Translations under genes and position numbers: made by a program
NCBI RefSeq assembly: GCF_006439025.1
Contig: NZ_RCYZ01000009.1
Location: 63,868 to 127,867 of the forward strand
From: Hymenobacter nivis
GTDB lineage: Bacteria > Bacteroidota > Bacteroidia > Cytophagales > Hymenobacteraceae
Reading direction: 5' to 3'
DNA: 64,000 nucleotides
The notes under the pieces: model-generated
What the model saw: only the letters and a program-made list of their open reading frames with translations
Database searches by the model: none
What the model was told of the DNA's origin: nothing
Shown here: positions 14,645 through 23,733 of the stretch, piece by piece
Layout of the letters: each line of letters starts with the position of its first letter
How positions within the stretch are numbered: position 1 is the first letter of the stretch

Positions 14645-16738
14645 ATGACGAAAGCCGTTTTCATTGCCACCGCTGAGCCCTACAGCGGCAAGTCCCTCGT
14701 GGTGCTGGGGCTGGTGAACCTGTTGCTGGGGCAGGCCCGCCGGGTGGGCTACTTCAAACCCATCATCGACAACGACCCGGCGGAGCGCCTCGACTCGCAC
14801 CTCGATGTGATGGTGCGCCACTTCAAGTTGCCGCTGGCCGTGGCCGACACCTACGCCTACACGCGGCCCGAAGCCCTACGGCTGATGGAGGCCGGCGCGG
14901 AGGGAGCCATGATTGACGCCATCATCCGCAAGTTTAAGCGCTGGGAGGACGACTACGACTTCACGGTGGTGGAGGGCAGCGACTTTTTGGGGCCCGGCAC
15001 GGCCTTCGAGTTCGATGCCAACGTGTCGATTGCCAAGAACCTGGGCGTGCCGGTTATCCTGGTGGTATCGGGCGAGGGCAAAAGCACGGCCCAGATCATC
15101 AGCGCGGTGCTGACGCTGCTGCACAACTTCGAGGCCCGCGAGGTGCCGGTGCTGCTGGCGGTGGCCAACCGCGTGCCGCCCGCCCAGGCCGAAGACGTGG
15201 GGGCCCTGCTGCGCAGCCAACTGCCGGCCGACGTGCTGCTGGCCGTCATCCCCGAAGATGCTGACCTGCTGCACCCCACTATGCGCGAAATCCAGGCCGG
15301 GGTGGGCGGGCGGCTGCTGTTTGGCGCGGCGGGCCTCGGCAACCAGGTAGACAATAACATCATTGGGGCCATGCAGGTACCCAACTTCCTCAACTACCTC
15401 ACCGATAACGTGCTGATTGTGACGCCCGCCGACCGCGGCGACATCATCCTCTGCGCTTTGCAAGCCCACCAGTCGGCCAACTACCCGCGGGTGGCGGGGA
15501 TCGTGCTCACGGCCCGCGGCGAGCCCGATGCGGCCGTGATGCGCCTGCTCGAAGGCCTGCCGGGCGTGGTACCCATCTTGGCCGTGGACACCGGCACGTT
15601 TGCCACGGCCGCCCGCGTGGGGGCCATCAAGTCGCGCATCACGCCCGATAACCCAAAGAAGATTCAGCTGGCCATCAGCACCTTTGCGCGTTGCGTGGAC
15701 GTGGGGGCCCTGGAAGAAAAGCTGGCCGGCTTCCAGTCGGTGGGCCTCACGCCGCACATGTTTCAGTACCGGCTGCTGCAATGGGCCAAGCGCCAGCGCC
15801 GCCACATTGTGCTGCCCGAGGGCAACGACGACCGGGTGCTGCGGGCCGCCGCGCTGCTGCTCCAGCAAGACATCGTGGACCTGACCATTCTGGGCAACCC
15901 CGCCGACGTGGCCGCCTCGGCCAAGCGCCTGGGCATCAGCCTGCCCGCGGGCCACGTGAACATTATCGACCCGGTGGAATCGGCGCATTACGCCGAGTAC
16001 GTGGAGACGTTTTACGAGCTGCGCAAGGACAAGGGCGTGAACCAGGACATGGCCCGCGACCTGCTGCGCGACGTGTCGTACTTCGGCTCGATGATGGTGT
16101 ACCAGGGCCACGCCGACGGCATGGTGTCGGGGGCGGTGCACACCACGCAGCACACGATTCGACCGGCCTTGCAGTTCATCAAAACCAAGCCGGGCGTGTC
16201 GGTGGTGTCGTCGGTATTTTTCATGTGCCTGCCCGACCGGGTGGCCGTGTTCGGCGACTGCGCCGTGAACCCCAACCCCACGGCCGAGCAACTGGCCGAA
16301 ATCGCCATTTCCTCGGCCGACAGCAGCCTAGCGTTTGGCATCGAGCCGCGGGTGGCCATGCTCTCGTACTCGTCGGGCACTTCGGGCGCGGGGGCCGAGG
16401 TGGAGAAGGTGCGCCAGGCCACCGCGCTGGTGCGCCAAAAGCGCCCCGACCTAAAGGTGGAGGGCCCCATCCAGTACGACGCGGCCGTGGACCCACTGGT
16501 GGGCCGCCAGAAGCTGCCCGACTCGGAAGTAGCCGGCCAGGCCAGCGTCTTCATCTTCCCCGACCTGAACACCGGCAACAACACCTACAAGGCCGTGCAG
16601 CGCGAAACCGGGGCCCTGGCCATCGGCCCGGTGCTGCAAGGCCTCAATAAGCCCGTGAACGACCTCAGCCGCGGCTGCACCGTGGACGACGTATTTAATA
16701 CCGTGGTAATTACCGCGATTCAAAGCCAGCAGAGCTGA
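14645..16738 (+). CDS. pta: Phosphate acetyltransferase, long three-domain form
   Basis: The 697-residue enzyme converts acetyl-CoA plus phosphate to acetyl phosphate and CoA. It has the long form of the family: an N-terminal P-loop domain related to dethiobiotin synthetase (ATAEPYSGKS near residue 9), a central DRTGG domain (about 215-330) and the C-terminal catalytic PTA domain beginning around LPEGNDDRVLRAA near residue 385 and containing VYQGHADGMVSGA and MLSYSSGTSGAG. The first two domains are regulatory in characterised enzymes. ackA follows 98 bases downstream in the same orientation; together they make the acetate overflow and activation pathway, fitting the acetyl-CoA from the beta-oxidation locus upstream. 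Confidence 0.96.
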   Translation: MTKAVFIATAEPYSGKSLVVLGLVNLLLGQARRVGYFKPIIDNDPAERLDSHLDVMVRHFKLPLAVADTYAYTRPEALRLMEAGAEGAMIDAIIRKFKRWEDDYDFTVVEGSDFLGPGTAFEFDANVSIAKNLGVPVILVVSGEGKSTAQIISAVLTLLHNFEAREVPVLLAVANRVPPAQAEDVGALLRSQLPADVLLAVIPEDADLLHPTMREIQAGVGGRLLFGAAGLGNQVDNNIIGAMQVPNFLNYLTDNVLIVTPADRGDIILCALQAHQSANYPRVAGIVLTARGEPDAAVMRLLEGLPGVVPILAVDTGTFATAARVGAIKSRITPDNPKKIQLAISTFARCVDVGALEEKLAGFQSVGLTPHMFQYRLLQWAKRQRRHIVLPEGNDDRVLRAAALLLQQDIVDLTILGNPADVAASAKRLGISLPAGHVNIIDPVESAHYAEYVETFYELRKDKGVNQDMARDLLRDVSYFGSMMVYQGHADGMVSGAVHTTQHTIRPALQFIKTKPGVSVVSSVFFMCLPDRVAVFGDCAVNPNPTAEQLAEIAISSADSSLAFGIEPRVAMLSYSSGTSGAGAEVEKVRQATALVRQKRPDLKVEGPIQYDAAVDPLVGRQKLPDSEVAGQASVFIFPDLNTGNNTYKAVQRETGALAIGPVLQGLNKPVNDLSRGCTVDDVFNTVVITAIQSQQS

Positions 16739-16836
16739 ATGGGGTTTGGCTCATTGGAATAAAGTTAAGACGAGCATGACGGGCTAAATGCGTTCATCAT
16801 AATACTCTATTCATTACCTCACTGCCTCCTTTCCGC

Positions 16837-18015
16837 ATGAACATTTTCGTCGTCAATTCCGGCAGCAGCTCCCTTAAGTACCAGCTCTTTCGCTGGCCCG
16901 ACGAGCAGCCGCTGTGCAGCGGGCTGGTGGAGCGCATCGGCTCGGCGCAGGCCGAGATTACGCACCAGGTGGGGCCGGCCGAGCAGCGCCACGCCCTGGC
17001 GGTGCCCAGCCACGAGGCCGGCCTGCGCGCGGTGGTGCGCCTGCTCACCGACGGCCCGGGGGCCCTGCTGCCCGACCCCGCGGCGGTGGACGTGGTGGGC
17101 CACCGGGTGGTGCACGGCGGCGAGTTTTTTGGCGGGCCTGCGCTGATTGATGCGGCGGTGAAGGCCGAGATCAAGGAGCTGTTTGGGCTGGCCCCGCTGC
17201 ACAACCCGGCCAACTACCAGGGCATTGAGGTGGCGGAGCGGCTGTTTCCGGGGGCCCGGCAGGTGGCGGTGTTCGACACGGCCTTTCACCAGACGCTGCC
17301 CGAATATGCGTTTCGCTACGCCCTGCCCACGGCGCTTTATGCCGAGCAGCGCATCCGCAAGTACGGCTTCCACGGCACCAGCCACCAGTACGTGGCGGGC
17401 CAGGCGGCCGCGCACCTGGGCAACCCCGACGCCCGCCTCATCACCATCCACCTCGGCAACGGGTGCAGCATGGCGGCGGTGCGCGGCGGCCGCTCCCTCG
17501 ATACCAGCATGGGCTTCAGCCCCCTCGCCGGCCTGGTAATGGGCACCCGCTCCGGCGACCTCGACCCCTCGGTGCTGCTGCACCTGCTGGGGCCCCTGGG
17601 CTACACGATGGAGCAGGTGAGTACGCTGCTGAACAAGGAAAGCGGCATGCTGGGCCTCGCCGGCTCCAACGACCTGCGCGACGTGGGCCGGGCCTTGGCG
17701 GCTGGAGACGCCCGCGCCGCACTGGCCTTGGACATCTACGCCTACCGCATCCGCCAGTACATCGGGGCCTACGCGGCGGTACTCAACGGGCTCGATGCCC
17801 TGGTATTCACGGCCGGGGTGGGCGAGAACGACGCCTTGGTGCGGGCCCGCGCTTGCCAAAACCTGGAGTTTTTCGGCCTGGAGCTGGACGCTGCCCGGAA
17901 CGAGGCCCGCGCCCCGGGCCTGCGCGACATCAGCCACCCGGCGGCGCGGGTCCGGATTCTGGTCATCCCCACCAACGAGGAGCTGGAAATTGCCCGGCAG
18001 TGCGCGGCCTTGTAG
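16837..18015 (+). CDS. ackA: Acetate kinase
   Basis: A 392-residue ASKHA-fold kinase that interconverts acetyl phosphate plus ADP with acetate plus ATP. Family motifs are intact: N-terminal FVVNSGSSSLKYQLF, VVGHRVVHGG, FDTAFHQTLP with the catalytic Asp, YGFHGTSHQYV, and GNGCSMAAVRGGRSLDTSMG with the Arg that stabilises the transferred phosphate. FTAGVGENDALVR lies near the C-terminus. The start ATG follows a purine-poor leader. It is the second gene of the pta-ackA pair. Confidence 0.97.
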   Translation: MNIFVVNSGSSSLKYQLFRWPDEQPLCSGLVERIGSAQAEITHQVGPAEQRHALAVPSHEAGLRAVVRLLTDGPGALLPDPAAVDVVGHRVVHGGEFFGGPALIDAAVKAEIKELFGLAPLHNPANYQGIEVAERLFPGARQVAVFDTAFHQTLPEYAFRYALPTALYAEQRIRKYGFHGTSHQYVAGQAAAHLGNPDARLITIHLGNGCSMAAVRGGRSLDTSMGFSPLAGLVMGTRSGDLDPSVLLHLLGPLGYTMEQVSTLLNKESGMLGLAGSNDLRDVGRALAAGDARAALALDIYAYRIRQYIGAYAAVLNGLDALVFTAGVGENDALVRARACQNLEFFGLELDAARNEARAPGLRDISHPAARVRILVIPTNEELEIARQCAAL

Positions 18016-18053
18016 CGGGGGCCCCGGCGCGCAGGCCGGTGGGCCCCGTGGCG

Positions 18054-18061
18054 TAGTTTTG
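18054..18061 (+). promoter_or_regulatory. Candidate -7 box for the cytochrome b5-like gene
   Basis: TAGTTTTG fits TAnnTTTG and lies 30 bases before the ATG at 18092, after the ackA stop. Confidence 0.5.
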
Positions 18062-18091
18062 GGGCCCCAACCAACCGCGCTGCCCCCACCC

Positions 18092-18325
18092 ATGCTTCCC
18101 GAATACACCCGCGGCCAGCTGGCCCTGCGCAACGGCCAGGACCGCGACGAGATTTGGGTGGCCTACCAGGGCCGCATCTACGACGTGGGCAGCTCGCGGC
18201 TCTGGAAGCGCGGCAACCACTACGAGCACTGGGCCGGCCAGGACCTGACGCCCGAGCTCGACCGGGACGCCCCCCACAACGCCCTGGTATTCGACAAATT
18301 CCCCGTCATTGGGCTCCTGAAATAG
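18092..18325 (+). CDS. Small cytochrome b5-like heme/steroid-binding domain protein
   Basis: A 77-residue, single-domain cytoplasmic protein. The sequence YTRGQLALRNGQD, WVAYQGRIYDVGSSRLWKRG then NHYEHWAGQDLT and FPVIGLL follows the predicted heme/steroid-binding domain family related to cytochrome b5. In that family two histidines near GxHxxHxAGxDLT are candidate heme ligands; here His in GNHYEH and the following His are present. The usual HPGG motif of classical cytochrome b5 is absent, so heme binding is an inference. The start ATG at 18092 is preferred over an upstream extension that would run through the ackA 3' end. It has its own -7 box; the partner is unknown. Confidence 0.8.
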   Translation: MLPEYTRGQLALRNGQDRDEIWVAYQGRIYDVGSSRLWKRGNHYEHWAGQDLTPELDRDAPHNALVFDKFPVIGLLK

Positions 18326-18432
18326 CCGGCTCAACCGCGTTGCCAATCCCCAACTGTCAGCCACCAGTCAACCAACCAACCTGACGAGCAGCTGGCAATC
18401 AGCAACGATTACCCGCCATAATTCTCTTTGCG

Positions 18433-19239
18433 ATGATGACCACCGAAGCCCCTTCCGAGTTCACCAACCTCGAAACCCTGCCCACCGCCGAACTGCTGGC
18501 CGGCATGAACCGCCTCGACCAGACCGTGCCCCAGGCCGTGGCCCGCGCCCTGCCCCAGATAGGGGCCCTGGTGGAGGCCACCGTGGCCCGGCTGCAAGCC
18601 GGCGGGCGGCTGTTCTACATCGGGGCGGGCACCAGCGGGCGGCTGGGCGTGGTAGATGCCTCGGAGTGCCCGCCCACGTTTGGCGTGCCGGCCGGGCTGG
18701 TGGTGGGCATCATGGCCGGCGGCGACGGGGCCATTCGCCAGGCCGTGGAGGGCGCGGAGGACAACGCCACCCAGGCCTGGGTCGATTTGCAGGCCCACAA
18801 CGTTAGCGCGAAGGACGTACTGGTGGGGCTGGCCGCCTCGGGCCGCACGCCCTACGTGATTGGGGGCCTGACGGCGGCGCGGGCGGCGGGCCTGGCCACG
18901 GGCTGCATCGTGTGCAACGCCGGCTCGGGCGTGGCGGCCGCGGCCGAGTTTCCGGTGGAAGTCGTGACGGGTCCCGAGTTCATCACGGGCAGCACGCGCC
19001 TCAAGGCCGGCACCGCCCAGAAGCTGGCCCTCAACATGCTCACCACGGCCACCTTCATCCGCCTGGGCCGGGTGAAGGGCAACAAGATGGTGGACATGCA
19101 GCTCTCCAACGAGAAGCTGGTGGAGCGCGGCCAGCGCATGCTGATGGACGAGCTGGGCATCGGCCAGCCCGAGGCGGCCGCCCTGCTGGCCCGCCACGGC
19201 AGCGTGCGGGCCGCGCTGGGGGCCCTGGGCAAGGCCTGA
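18433..19239 (+). CDS. murQ: N-acetylmuramic acid 6-phosphate etherase
   Basis: A 268-residue SIS-domain enzyme that cleaves the lactyl ether of MurNAc-6-phosphate to GlcNAc-6-phosphate and D-lactate during peptidoglycan recycling. The family signature is clear: LFYIGAGTSGRLGVVDASECPPTFG (residues about 60-84, given here without a break in the DNA), the GGDGAIRQAVEGAED segment carrying an active-site Glu, and LKAGTAQKLALNML. It is slightly shorter than many MurQ proteins (about 300 residues) at the C-terminus. Two tandem ATG codons (18433 and 18436) could serve as start. No other recycling gene is adjacent. Confidence 0.93.
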   Translation: MMTTEAPSEFTNLETLPTAELLAGMNRLDQTVPQAVARALPQIGALVEATVARLQAGGRLFYIGAGTSGRLGVVDASECPPTFGVPAGLVVGIMAGGDGAIRQAVEGAEDNATQAWVDLQAHNVSAKDVLVGLAASGRTPYVIGGLTAARAAGLATGCIVCNAGSGVAAAAEFPVEVVTGPEFITGSTRLKAGTAQKLALNMLTTATFIRLGRVKGNKMVDMQLSNEKLVERGQRMLMDELGIGQPEAAALLARHGSVRAALGALGKA

Positions 19240-19334
19240 GCCCGGGCCGGAACGCACAAATGCCTGCGGAGCGTTGCAGCGAGGGGGCCGGTTTTAGCTG
19301 GCCCGGCCGAACCGAATGCGCCCTGGCGCGTTTC

Positions 19335-19342
19335 TACCTTGC
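19335..19342 (+). promoter_or_regulatory. Possible -7 box (TACCTTGC variant)
   Basis: TACCTTGC lies 18 bases before the ATG at 19361. It differs from TAnnTTTG in the last two positions; the same variant occurs upstream of uppS and a close one at the acyl-CoA dehydrogenase gene. Confidence 0.35.
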
Positions 19343-19360
19343 TTTCTACCCCGCTTTGCC

Positions 19361-19927
19361 ATGCACACCATCGAGCCTTTCTATAACTGGATTGACCAGT
19401 ATTCGGCTGCCGAAGACCCCCAATCGCCCCTCTTTGGGGCCGAGAATAGCCTGGAGCTGTTCACCAACAATATTTACGGCTACCTCATTCACCCCCAATG
19501 GGATAGCATGGAATCGGACACGCTGTTCCTGAAAATTCTGTTTGCCGACTACGAAGATGGCGTGGCCGTTATCGAGTTCATCGGCGAGTGGAACGACGCC
19601 ATTGAGAACGACATCATGCACCTCAAGCGCCACATCGTGGACCCGCTCGTGGCCGAGGGCATCCGCAAGTTCATCCTCATCGGCGAGAACGTATTCAACT
19701 TCCACGGCGCCGAGGACGACTACTACGCCGAGTGGTTTGAGGACGTGGAGGACGGCTGGATTGCCGGCGTCAACTTCCAGGACCACGTGCGGCGCGAAAT
19801 GCACCAGTACAATGTGGATAACTACGTGAACTTCGGGGGGCAACTCGACGATTTGCCCTGGCGCACCCTGGAGCCGCGCCGGCTTTTCGAAGTCGTGGAC
19901 GGCCTGTTGCAGCGCCGCTTGAATTAG
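19361..19927 (+). CDS. Conserved-looking cytoplasmic protein of unknown function
   Basis: A 188-residue acidic, soluble protein with no signal peptide or membrane segment. It contains an alternating hydrophobic segment, GVAVIEFIGEWNDAIENDIMHL, followed by KFILIGENVFNFHGAEDDYYAEWFEDVEDGWIAG with a dense cluster of Asp, Glu and Trp. The middle strand-helix-strand pattern is loosely like a STAS/SpoIIAA-like fold, but that is only an impression. The start at 19361 is chosen because it is the first ATG after a promoter-like TACCTTGC; the longer frame lacks a plausible N-terminus. A strong terminator follows, so it is probably a single-gene unit. I do not recognise a family. Confidence 0.8.
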   Translation: MHTIEPFYNWIDQYSAAEDPQSPLFGAENSLELFTNNIYGYLIHPQWDSMESDTLFLKILFADYEDGVAVIEFIGEWNDAIENDIMHLKRHIVDPLVAEGIRKFILIGENVFNFHGAEDDYYAEWFEDVEDGWIAGVNFQDHVRREMHQYNVDNYVNFGGQLDDLPWRTLEPRRLFEVVDGLLQRRLN

Positions 19928-19938
19928 CCAGGTTTCCT

Positions 19939-19987
19939 AAAAACAGAACAGGGCCCCACAACAACTGTGGGGCCCTGTTCTGTTTTT
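19939..19987. terminator. Perfect bidirectional terminator between convergent genes
   Basis: Arms at 19939-19960 and 19966-19987 give 22 perfect base pairs, including AAAAACAG and CTGTTTTT at the ends and GGGCCCCAC near the 5-base loop. It serves the unknown gene and hemH, which converge here. Confidence 0.9.
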
Positions 19988-20009
19988 AATAGCAGCCGAA
20001 ACCGCAACG

Positions 20010-21044
20010 CTAGCTCCGGCGGAGCATGTCGGCCACGGCTTCTACCCACTGCGGCTCCGAGTTCAGCGAGGGCACCAGCTGCCAGTGCTCGCCGCCGGCT
20101 TCCTCGAACAGCTCCTTGAATTCTTCACCCACCTCGATGGTCGTTTCCAGGCAGTCGGCCACGAAGGCGGGGCTGAAGGCCAGCACGTTTTTGATGCCTT
20201 TGGCGGGGAATTCCTTCAGCACCTCGTCGGTGTAGGGTTGCAGCCAAGGATCGCGCAGGCGGCTTTGCAAGCGGCTCTGGAAGCTGACGGTGTACTGCTC
20301 GGGCTTCAGGCCCAGGCCCTCCGCTACCAGGCGCGAGGTGGCGAAGCATTGGGCACGGTAGCAGTACTGGTTCTGCTCGGTGAGGGTATCGCAGCAGCTG
20401 CCGAAGCGGCAGTAGTTGGTGGGGTCGCCCTTTTTTACGTGGCGCTCCGGAATGCCGTGGTAGCTGAGCACCACGTGGTCGTAGGGCCGCTTGTCCATCT
20501 CGGCCCGGCCGCGCGCCACGATGGCGGCAATGAAGCCCGGCTCGGTGGCAAACTGGCTGATGAAGTTGATGCTGGGCACAATCCACCAGTCTTTCACGAT
20601 GGCCATCACCTTCTCCTGCACCGAGCCCGTGCTGGCCGAAGCGTACTGCGGAAACAGCGGCAGCACCACGATGCGCTCCACGGCGGCGGCGCGCAACTCC
20701 TCCAGGGCCCCGGCGATGCTCGGCTTTTGGTAGCGCATGCCGAAGGCCACCAAGTAGCCATCGCCCAGCACCTGCTGCAGCTTCTCCTTCAAATCGAGGC
20801 CGTGGAAGAGCAGCGGCGAGCCGCGGTCCGTCCACAGCTCCTTGTAAATCTTGGCCGACTTAGGGGCCCGGAGCGGCACCACCAACCCCTGAAACAGCGG
20901 GTAGCGGATGGCGGCCGGCATGTCCACCACGCGGCCGTCGGTGAGGAACTCGTTGAGGTAGCGGCGCACGTCGCTGGTTTCGGGCGAGTCGGGCGTGCCG
21001 AGGTTGACTAATAGGACGCCGATGCGGCGGGCGGAGGTAGGCAT
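20010..21044 (-). CDS. hemH: Ferrochelatase
   Basis: A 344-residue ferrochelatase that inserts Fe(II) into protoporphyrin IX (or coproporphyrin III) at the end of heme synthesis. VLLVNLGTPDSPE at the N-terminus, FPQYASASTGS in the middle, VLSYHGIPERH near residue 190 with the catalytic His, and FSPAFVADCLET near residue 265 with an active-site Glu are intact. Between them lies an internal cysteine cluster (NYCRFGSCCDTL then QYCYRAQC, about residues 208-230). Internal cysteines binding a [2Fe-2S] cluster are known in some bacterial ferrochelatases, so a cluster is plausible here. It is monocistronic and divergent from era. Confidence 0.95.
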   Translation of the reverse strand: MPTSARRIGVLLVNLGTPDSPETSDVRRYLNEFLTDGRVVDMPAAIRYPLFQGLVVPLRAPKSAKIYKELWTDRGSPLLFHGLDLKEKLQQVLGDGYLVAFGMRYQKPSIAGALEELRAAAVERIVVLPLFPQYASASTGSVQEKVMAIVKDWWIVPSINFISQFATEPGFIAAIVARGRAEMDKRPYDHVVLSYHGIPERHVKKGDPTNYCRFGSCCDTLTEQNQYCYRAQCFATSRLVAEGLGLKPEQYTVSFQSRLQSRLRDPWLQPYTDEVLKEFPAKGIKNVLAFSPAFVADCLETTIEVGEEFKELFEEAGGEHWQLVPSLNSEPQWVEAVADMLRRS

Positions 21045-21049
21045 TTTCT

Positions 21050-21226
21050 TTTACGCTGGTAGCCGTTGGTTGTTAGCCGCTAGCTTTTTGTGGAGCCCGC
21101 GGCCGGGGGCCCCGGACCTGTTTGGCAGGAACTTCCCGTTTAACCAAAAACGCGGCGTTTCGGCCCGGAACTAACGGCAAAAAAAGCTAATAGCGACCGG
21201 CTGGCTGCTAATAGCTGAAAGAAGCC
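21050..21226. repeat. Intergenic repeat-word region between hemH and era (island B)
   Basis: Short related words (GTTAGCCGCTAGC, GCTAATAGC, GGCTGGCTGCTAATAGC) occur on both sides of a GGGGGCCCC-containing centre. The left part (about 21068-21093) is roughly complementary to the right part (about 21180-21215), so a long imperfect hairpin is possible. Confidence 0.4.
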
Positions 21227-21227
21227 G

Positions 21228-21235
21228 TACCTTTG
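21228..21235 (+). promoter_or_regulatory. Candidate -7 box of the era promoter
   Basis: TACCTTTG fits TAnnTTTG exactly. It lies 27 bases before the GTG chosen as the era start and overlaps the beginning of a longer alternative frame, arguing against that longer start. Confidence 0.6.
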
Positions 21236-21262
21236 CGCCCTCATTATCAAATCTATCCCGCT

Positions 21263-22159
21263 GTGAATCCTGAACTTAAGCCCCACCGGGCCGGCTTTGT
21301 AAGCATCATCGGCAAGCCCAACGTGGGCAAGTCGACGCTGATGAACGCCTTGGTCGGCGAGCGGCTCAGCATCGTCACGAGCAAGGCCCAGACCACGCGC
21401 CACCGCATCATGGGCATCCTCAACGGTGCCGATTTTCAACTCATCTACTCCGACACGCCCGGCATCATCCAGCCCAAGTACGAGCTGCACAACGCCATGA
21501 TGTCGTTCGTGTACTCGTCGCTGGAAGACGCCGACGTGGTGCTCTTCGTCACCGACATCTACGAGAAGTACGACGAAGAGCCCGTAGTGGAGCGCCTGCG
21601 CAAGATGGAGGACACGCCCATCATCGTGTTGGTCAACAAAATAGACCAGGCCGACCAGGCCGCCGTGGAAGCCAAGCTGGCCTACTGGCAGGAGCAGCTG
21701 CCCAACGCCACCGAAGTGCTGCCCATCTCGGCCCTGAACGCCTTCGGCACCGAGCGGGTGCTGGAGTCGGTGCTCGAGAAGCTGCCCGTCCACCCCGAAT
21801 ACTACCCCAAAGACGAACTGACCGATAAGCCGGAGCGCTTTTTTGCCGCCGAAATGGTGCGCGAAAAGATCTTCAAGCTCTACAAAAAGGAGATTCCCTA
21901 CAGCTGCGAGGTCACCATCGAGGAGTTCAAGGAAGATGAGAACATCATCCACATCCGCGGCGTCATCTTCGTGGAGCGCGCCAGCCAGAAGGGCATCGTC
22001 ATCGGCAAAGGCGGCGAGGCCCTGAAGAAAGTGGGCACCTGGGCCCGCGAGGACATGGAGAAGTTCTTTAATAAGAAAGTGTTCCTCGAAATGCACGTGA
22101 AAGTGAACGAGAACTGGCGCACCGACCCCAAGGCCCTGAGCCGGTTCGGGTACCAATAG
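21263..22159 (+). CDS. era: GTPase Era
   Basis: Era binds the 3' end of 16S rRNA and assists 30S maturation. The 298-residue product has the GTPase motifs GKPNVGKST (G1), DTPG (G3), NKID (G4) and SAL (G5), followed by a C-terminal KH domain with VERASQKGIVIGKGGEALKKVG. I chose the GTG at 21263 (VNPELKPHRAGFVSIIGKPN) because it gives the family length and a promoter box at 21228-21235 would leave an earlier start without a leader. der, another ribosome-assembly GTPase, follows 126 bases downstream, so the two probably form a functional pair. Confidence 0.95.
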   Translation: MNPELKPHRAGFVSIIGKPNVGKSTLMNALVGERLSIVTSKAQTTRHRIMGILNGADFQLIYSDTPGIIQPKYELHNAMMSFVYSSLEDADVVLFVTDIYEKYDEEPVVERLRKMEDTPIIVLVNKIDQADQAAVEAKLAYWQEQLPNATEVLPISALNAFGTERVLESVLEKLPVHPEYYPKDELTDKPERFFAAEMVREKIFKLYKKEIPYSCEVTIEEFKEDENIIHIRGVIFVERASQKGIVIGKGGEALKKVGTWAREDMEKFFNKKVFLEMHVKVNENWRTDPKALSRFGYQ

Positions 22160-22285
22160 CAACTCCTGGGGCCCTAACGCGCTTGCGCTGGGGCGCCCAG
22201 CAAACCATCTTCCGACCATCCTTTAATTAAATAACCCCGGGTACTGCCGAAACTGGTCGGGCCGGCGGCTGGGGCCCCCATTTTT

Positions 22286-23608
22286 ATGAGTAATACCATC
22301 GCCATTGTGGGGCGGCCCAACGTGGGCAAATCCACCCTTTTCAACCGCCTCGTGGGCCAGCGCAAGGCCATTATGGACAACGAGAGCGGCGTGACGCGCG
22401 ACCGCCACTACGGCCACGGCGACTGGATCGGCAAGAACTTCACCGTGATTGACACCGGCGGCTACGTGCACGGCTCGGACGATATTTTTGAAGGCGAAAT
22501 TCGCAAGCAAGTGAAGCTGGCCATCGACGAGGCCGACGTAGTGCTGTTTATGGTGGACGCCGACGCTGGCGTGCACGGCCTCGACGAGGAGTTTGCGCAG
22601 GTGCTGCGGCCCTACTTAAAGAAGAAGCCGATTTTGCTGGTGGCCAACAAGGCCGACACCAACGCCCGGGCCCACGCCAGCGGCGAATTTTACGCCCTGG
22701 GCATGGGCGACGGCGAAATCTTCGCCATCAGCAGCGCCAACGGCCACGGCACGGGCGAGCTGCTCGACGAAGTAGTGAGCCACTTCCCCGAGGCCGGCGA
22801 GGAAGAGCCCGATTCGGGCGTGCCGAAAATTGCCGTGGTGGGCCGCCCCAACGTGGGCAAGTCCAGCTTCGTGAACCTGCTGCTGGGCACCGACCGTAGC
22901 ATTGTGACCGACATTGCCGGCACCACGCGCGACGCCATTTCGACCCGCTACAACGTGTTCGGCCACGACTTCATCCTCGTGGACACGGCCGGCTTGCGGC
23001 GCAAGGCCAAAGTGAGCGAGGACATCGAGTTCTACGCCAACATGCGCAGCCTCAGGGCCTTGGAAGAGTGCGACGTGTGCGTGGTGCTCATCGACGCCAC
23101 CCGCGGCATCGAGTCGCAGGACGTGAACATCATCGGCCTGGCCGATAAGAACCGCAAGGGCGTCGTGATTCTGGTGAACAAGTGGGACTTGGTGGAGAAC
23201 AAAGAGACCAACACGACCAAGGAGTTCGAGGAGAAAATCTACTCCAAGCTGGCCCCCATTGCCTACCCGCCCATCGTGTTCATCTCGGTGCTCACGAAGC
23301 AGCGCGTGCACAAGGCCATCGAAACGGCCGTGCAGGTGTTTGAAAACAAGCGCCGCAAGATTCCTACTTCGCAGCTCAACGACGTGATGCTGAAGGAGAT
23401 TGAGCGCTACCCGCCGCCCGCCCTCAAGGGCAAGCTGGTGCGCATCAAGTACGTGACGCAGCTGCCCACGCACAACCCGGTGTTTGCCTTCTTCTGCAAC
23501 CTGCCGCAGTACGTGCAAGACAGCTACGCGCGCTACCTCGAGAACCGGATGCGCGAGCACTTCGACTTCAAGGGTGTGCCGATTGGCATTGTGTTCCGCA
23601 AGAAATAA
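22286..23608 (+). CDS. der: Ribosome biogenesis GTPase Der (EngA)
   Basis: The 440-residue protein has the diagnostic tandem G domains: GRPNVGKST with DTGG in the first and GRPNVGKSS with DTAGLRR and NKWD in the second, then a C-terminal KH-like domain ending near GVPIGIVFRKK. Der acts in late assembly of the 50S subunit. Length and spacing match the family. It lies downstream of era in the same orientation, a common pairing. No promoter box of the TAnnTTTG form is visible just upstream. Confidence 0.97.
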   Translation: MSNTIAIVGRPNVGKSTLFNRLVGQRKAIMDNESGVTRDRHYGHGDWIGKNFTVIDTGGYVHGSDDIFEGEIRKQVKLAIDEADVVLFMVDADAGVHGLDEEFAQVLRPYLKKKPILLVANKADTNARAHASGEFYALGMGDGEIFAISSANGHGTGELLDEVVSHFPEAGEEEPDSGVPKIAVVGRPNVGKSSFVNLLLGTDRSIVTDIAGTTRDAISTRYNVFGHDFILVDTAGLRRKAKVSEDIEFYANMRSLRALEECDVCVVLIDATRGIESQDVNIIGLADKNRKGVVILVNKWDLVENKETNTTKEFEEKIYSKLAPIAYPPIVFISVLTKQRVHKAIETAVQVFENKRRKIPTSQLNDVMLKEIERYPPPALKGKLVRIKYVTQLPTHNPVFAFFCNLPQYVQDSYARYLENRMREHFDFKGVPIGIVFRKK

Positions 23609-23733
23609 TTTTTTTTCTACAGGGGAGGTTACCTTTTGAGGGGCCGGGTATAAAGCGTCGAATTTGGCACTTGGCCTGGCCAGCTGCTGCGTTTATCAAC
23701 CCGATTTCACCCTTTTTTAACTTTCTTTTCAAG

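Noticed and set aside
21233..21262. Upstream TTG start for Era
   Set aside because: The -7 box TACCTTTG overlaps it, leaving no transcript for that start.
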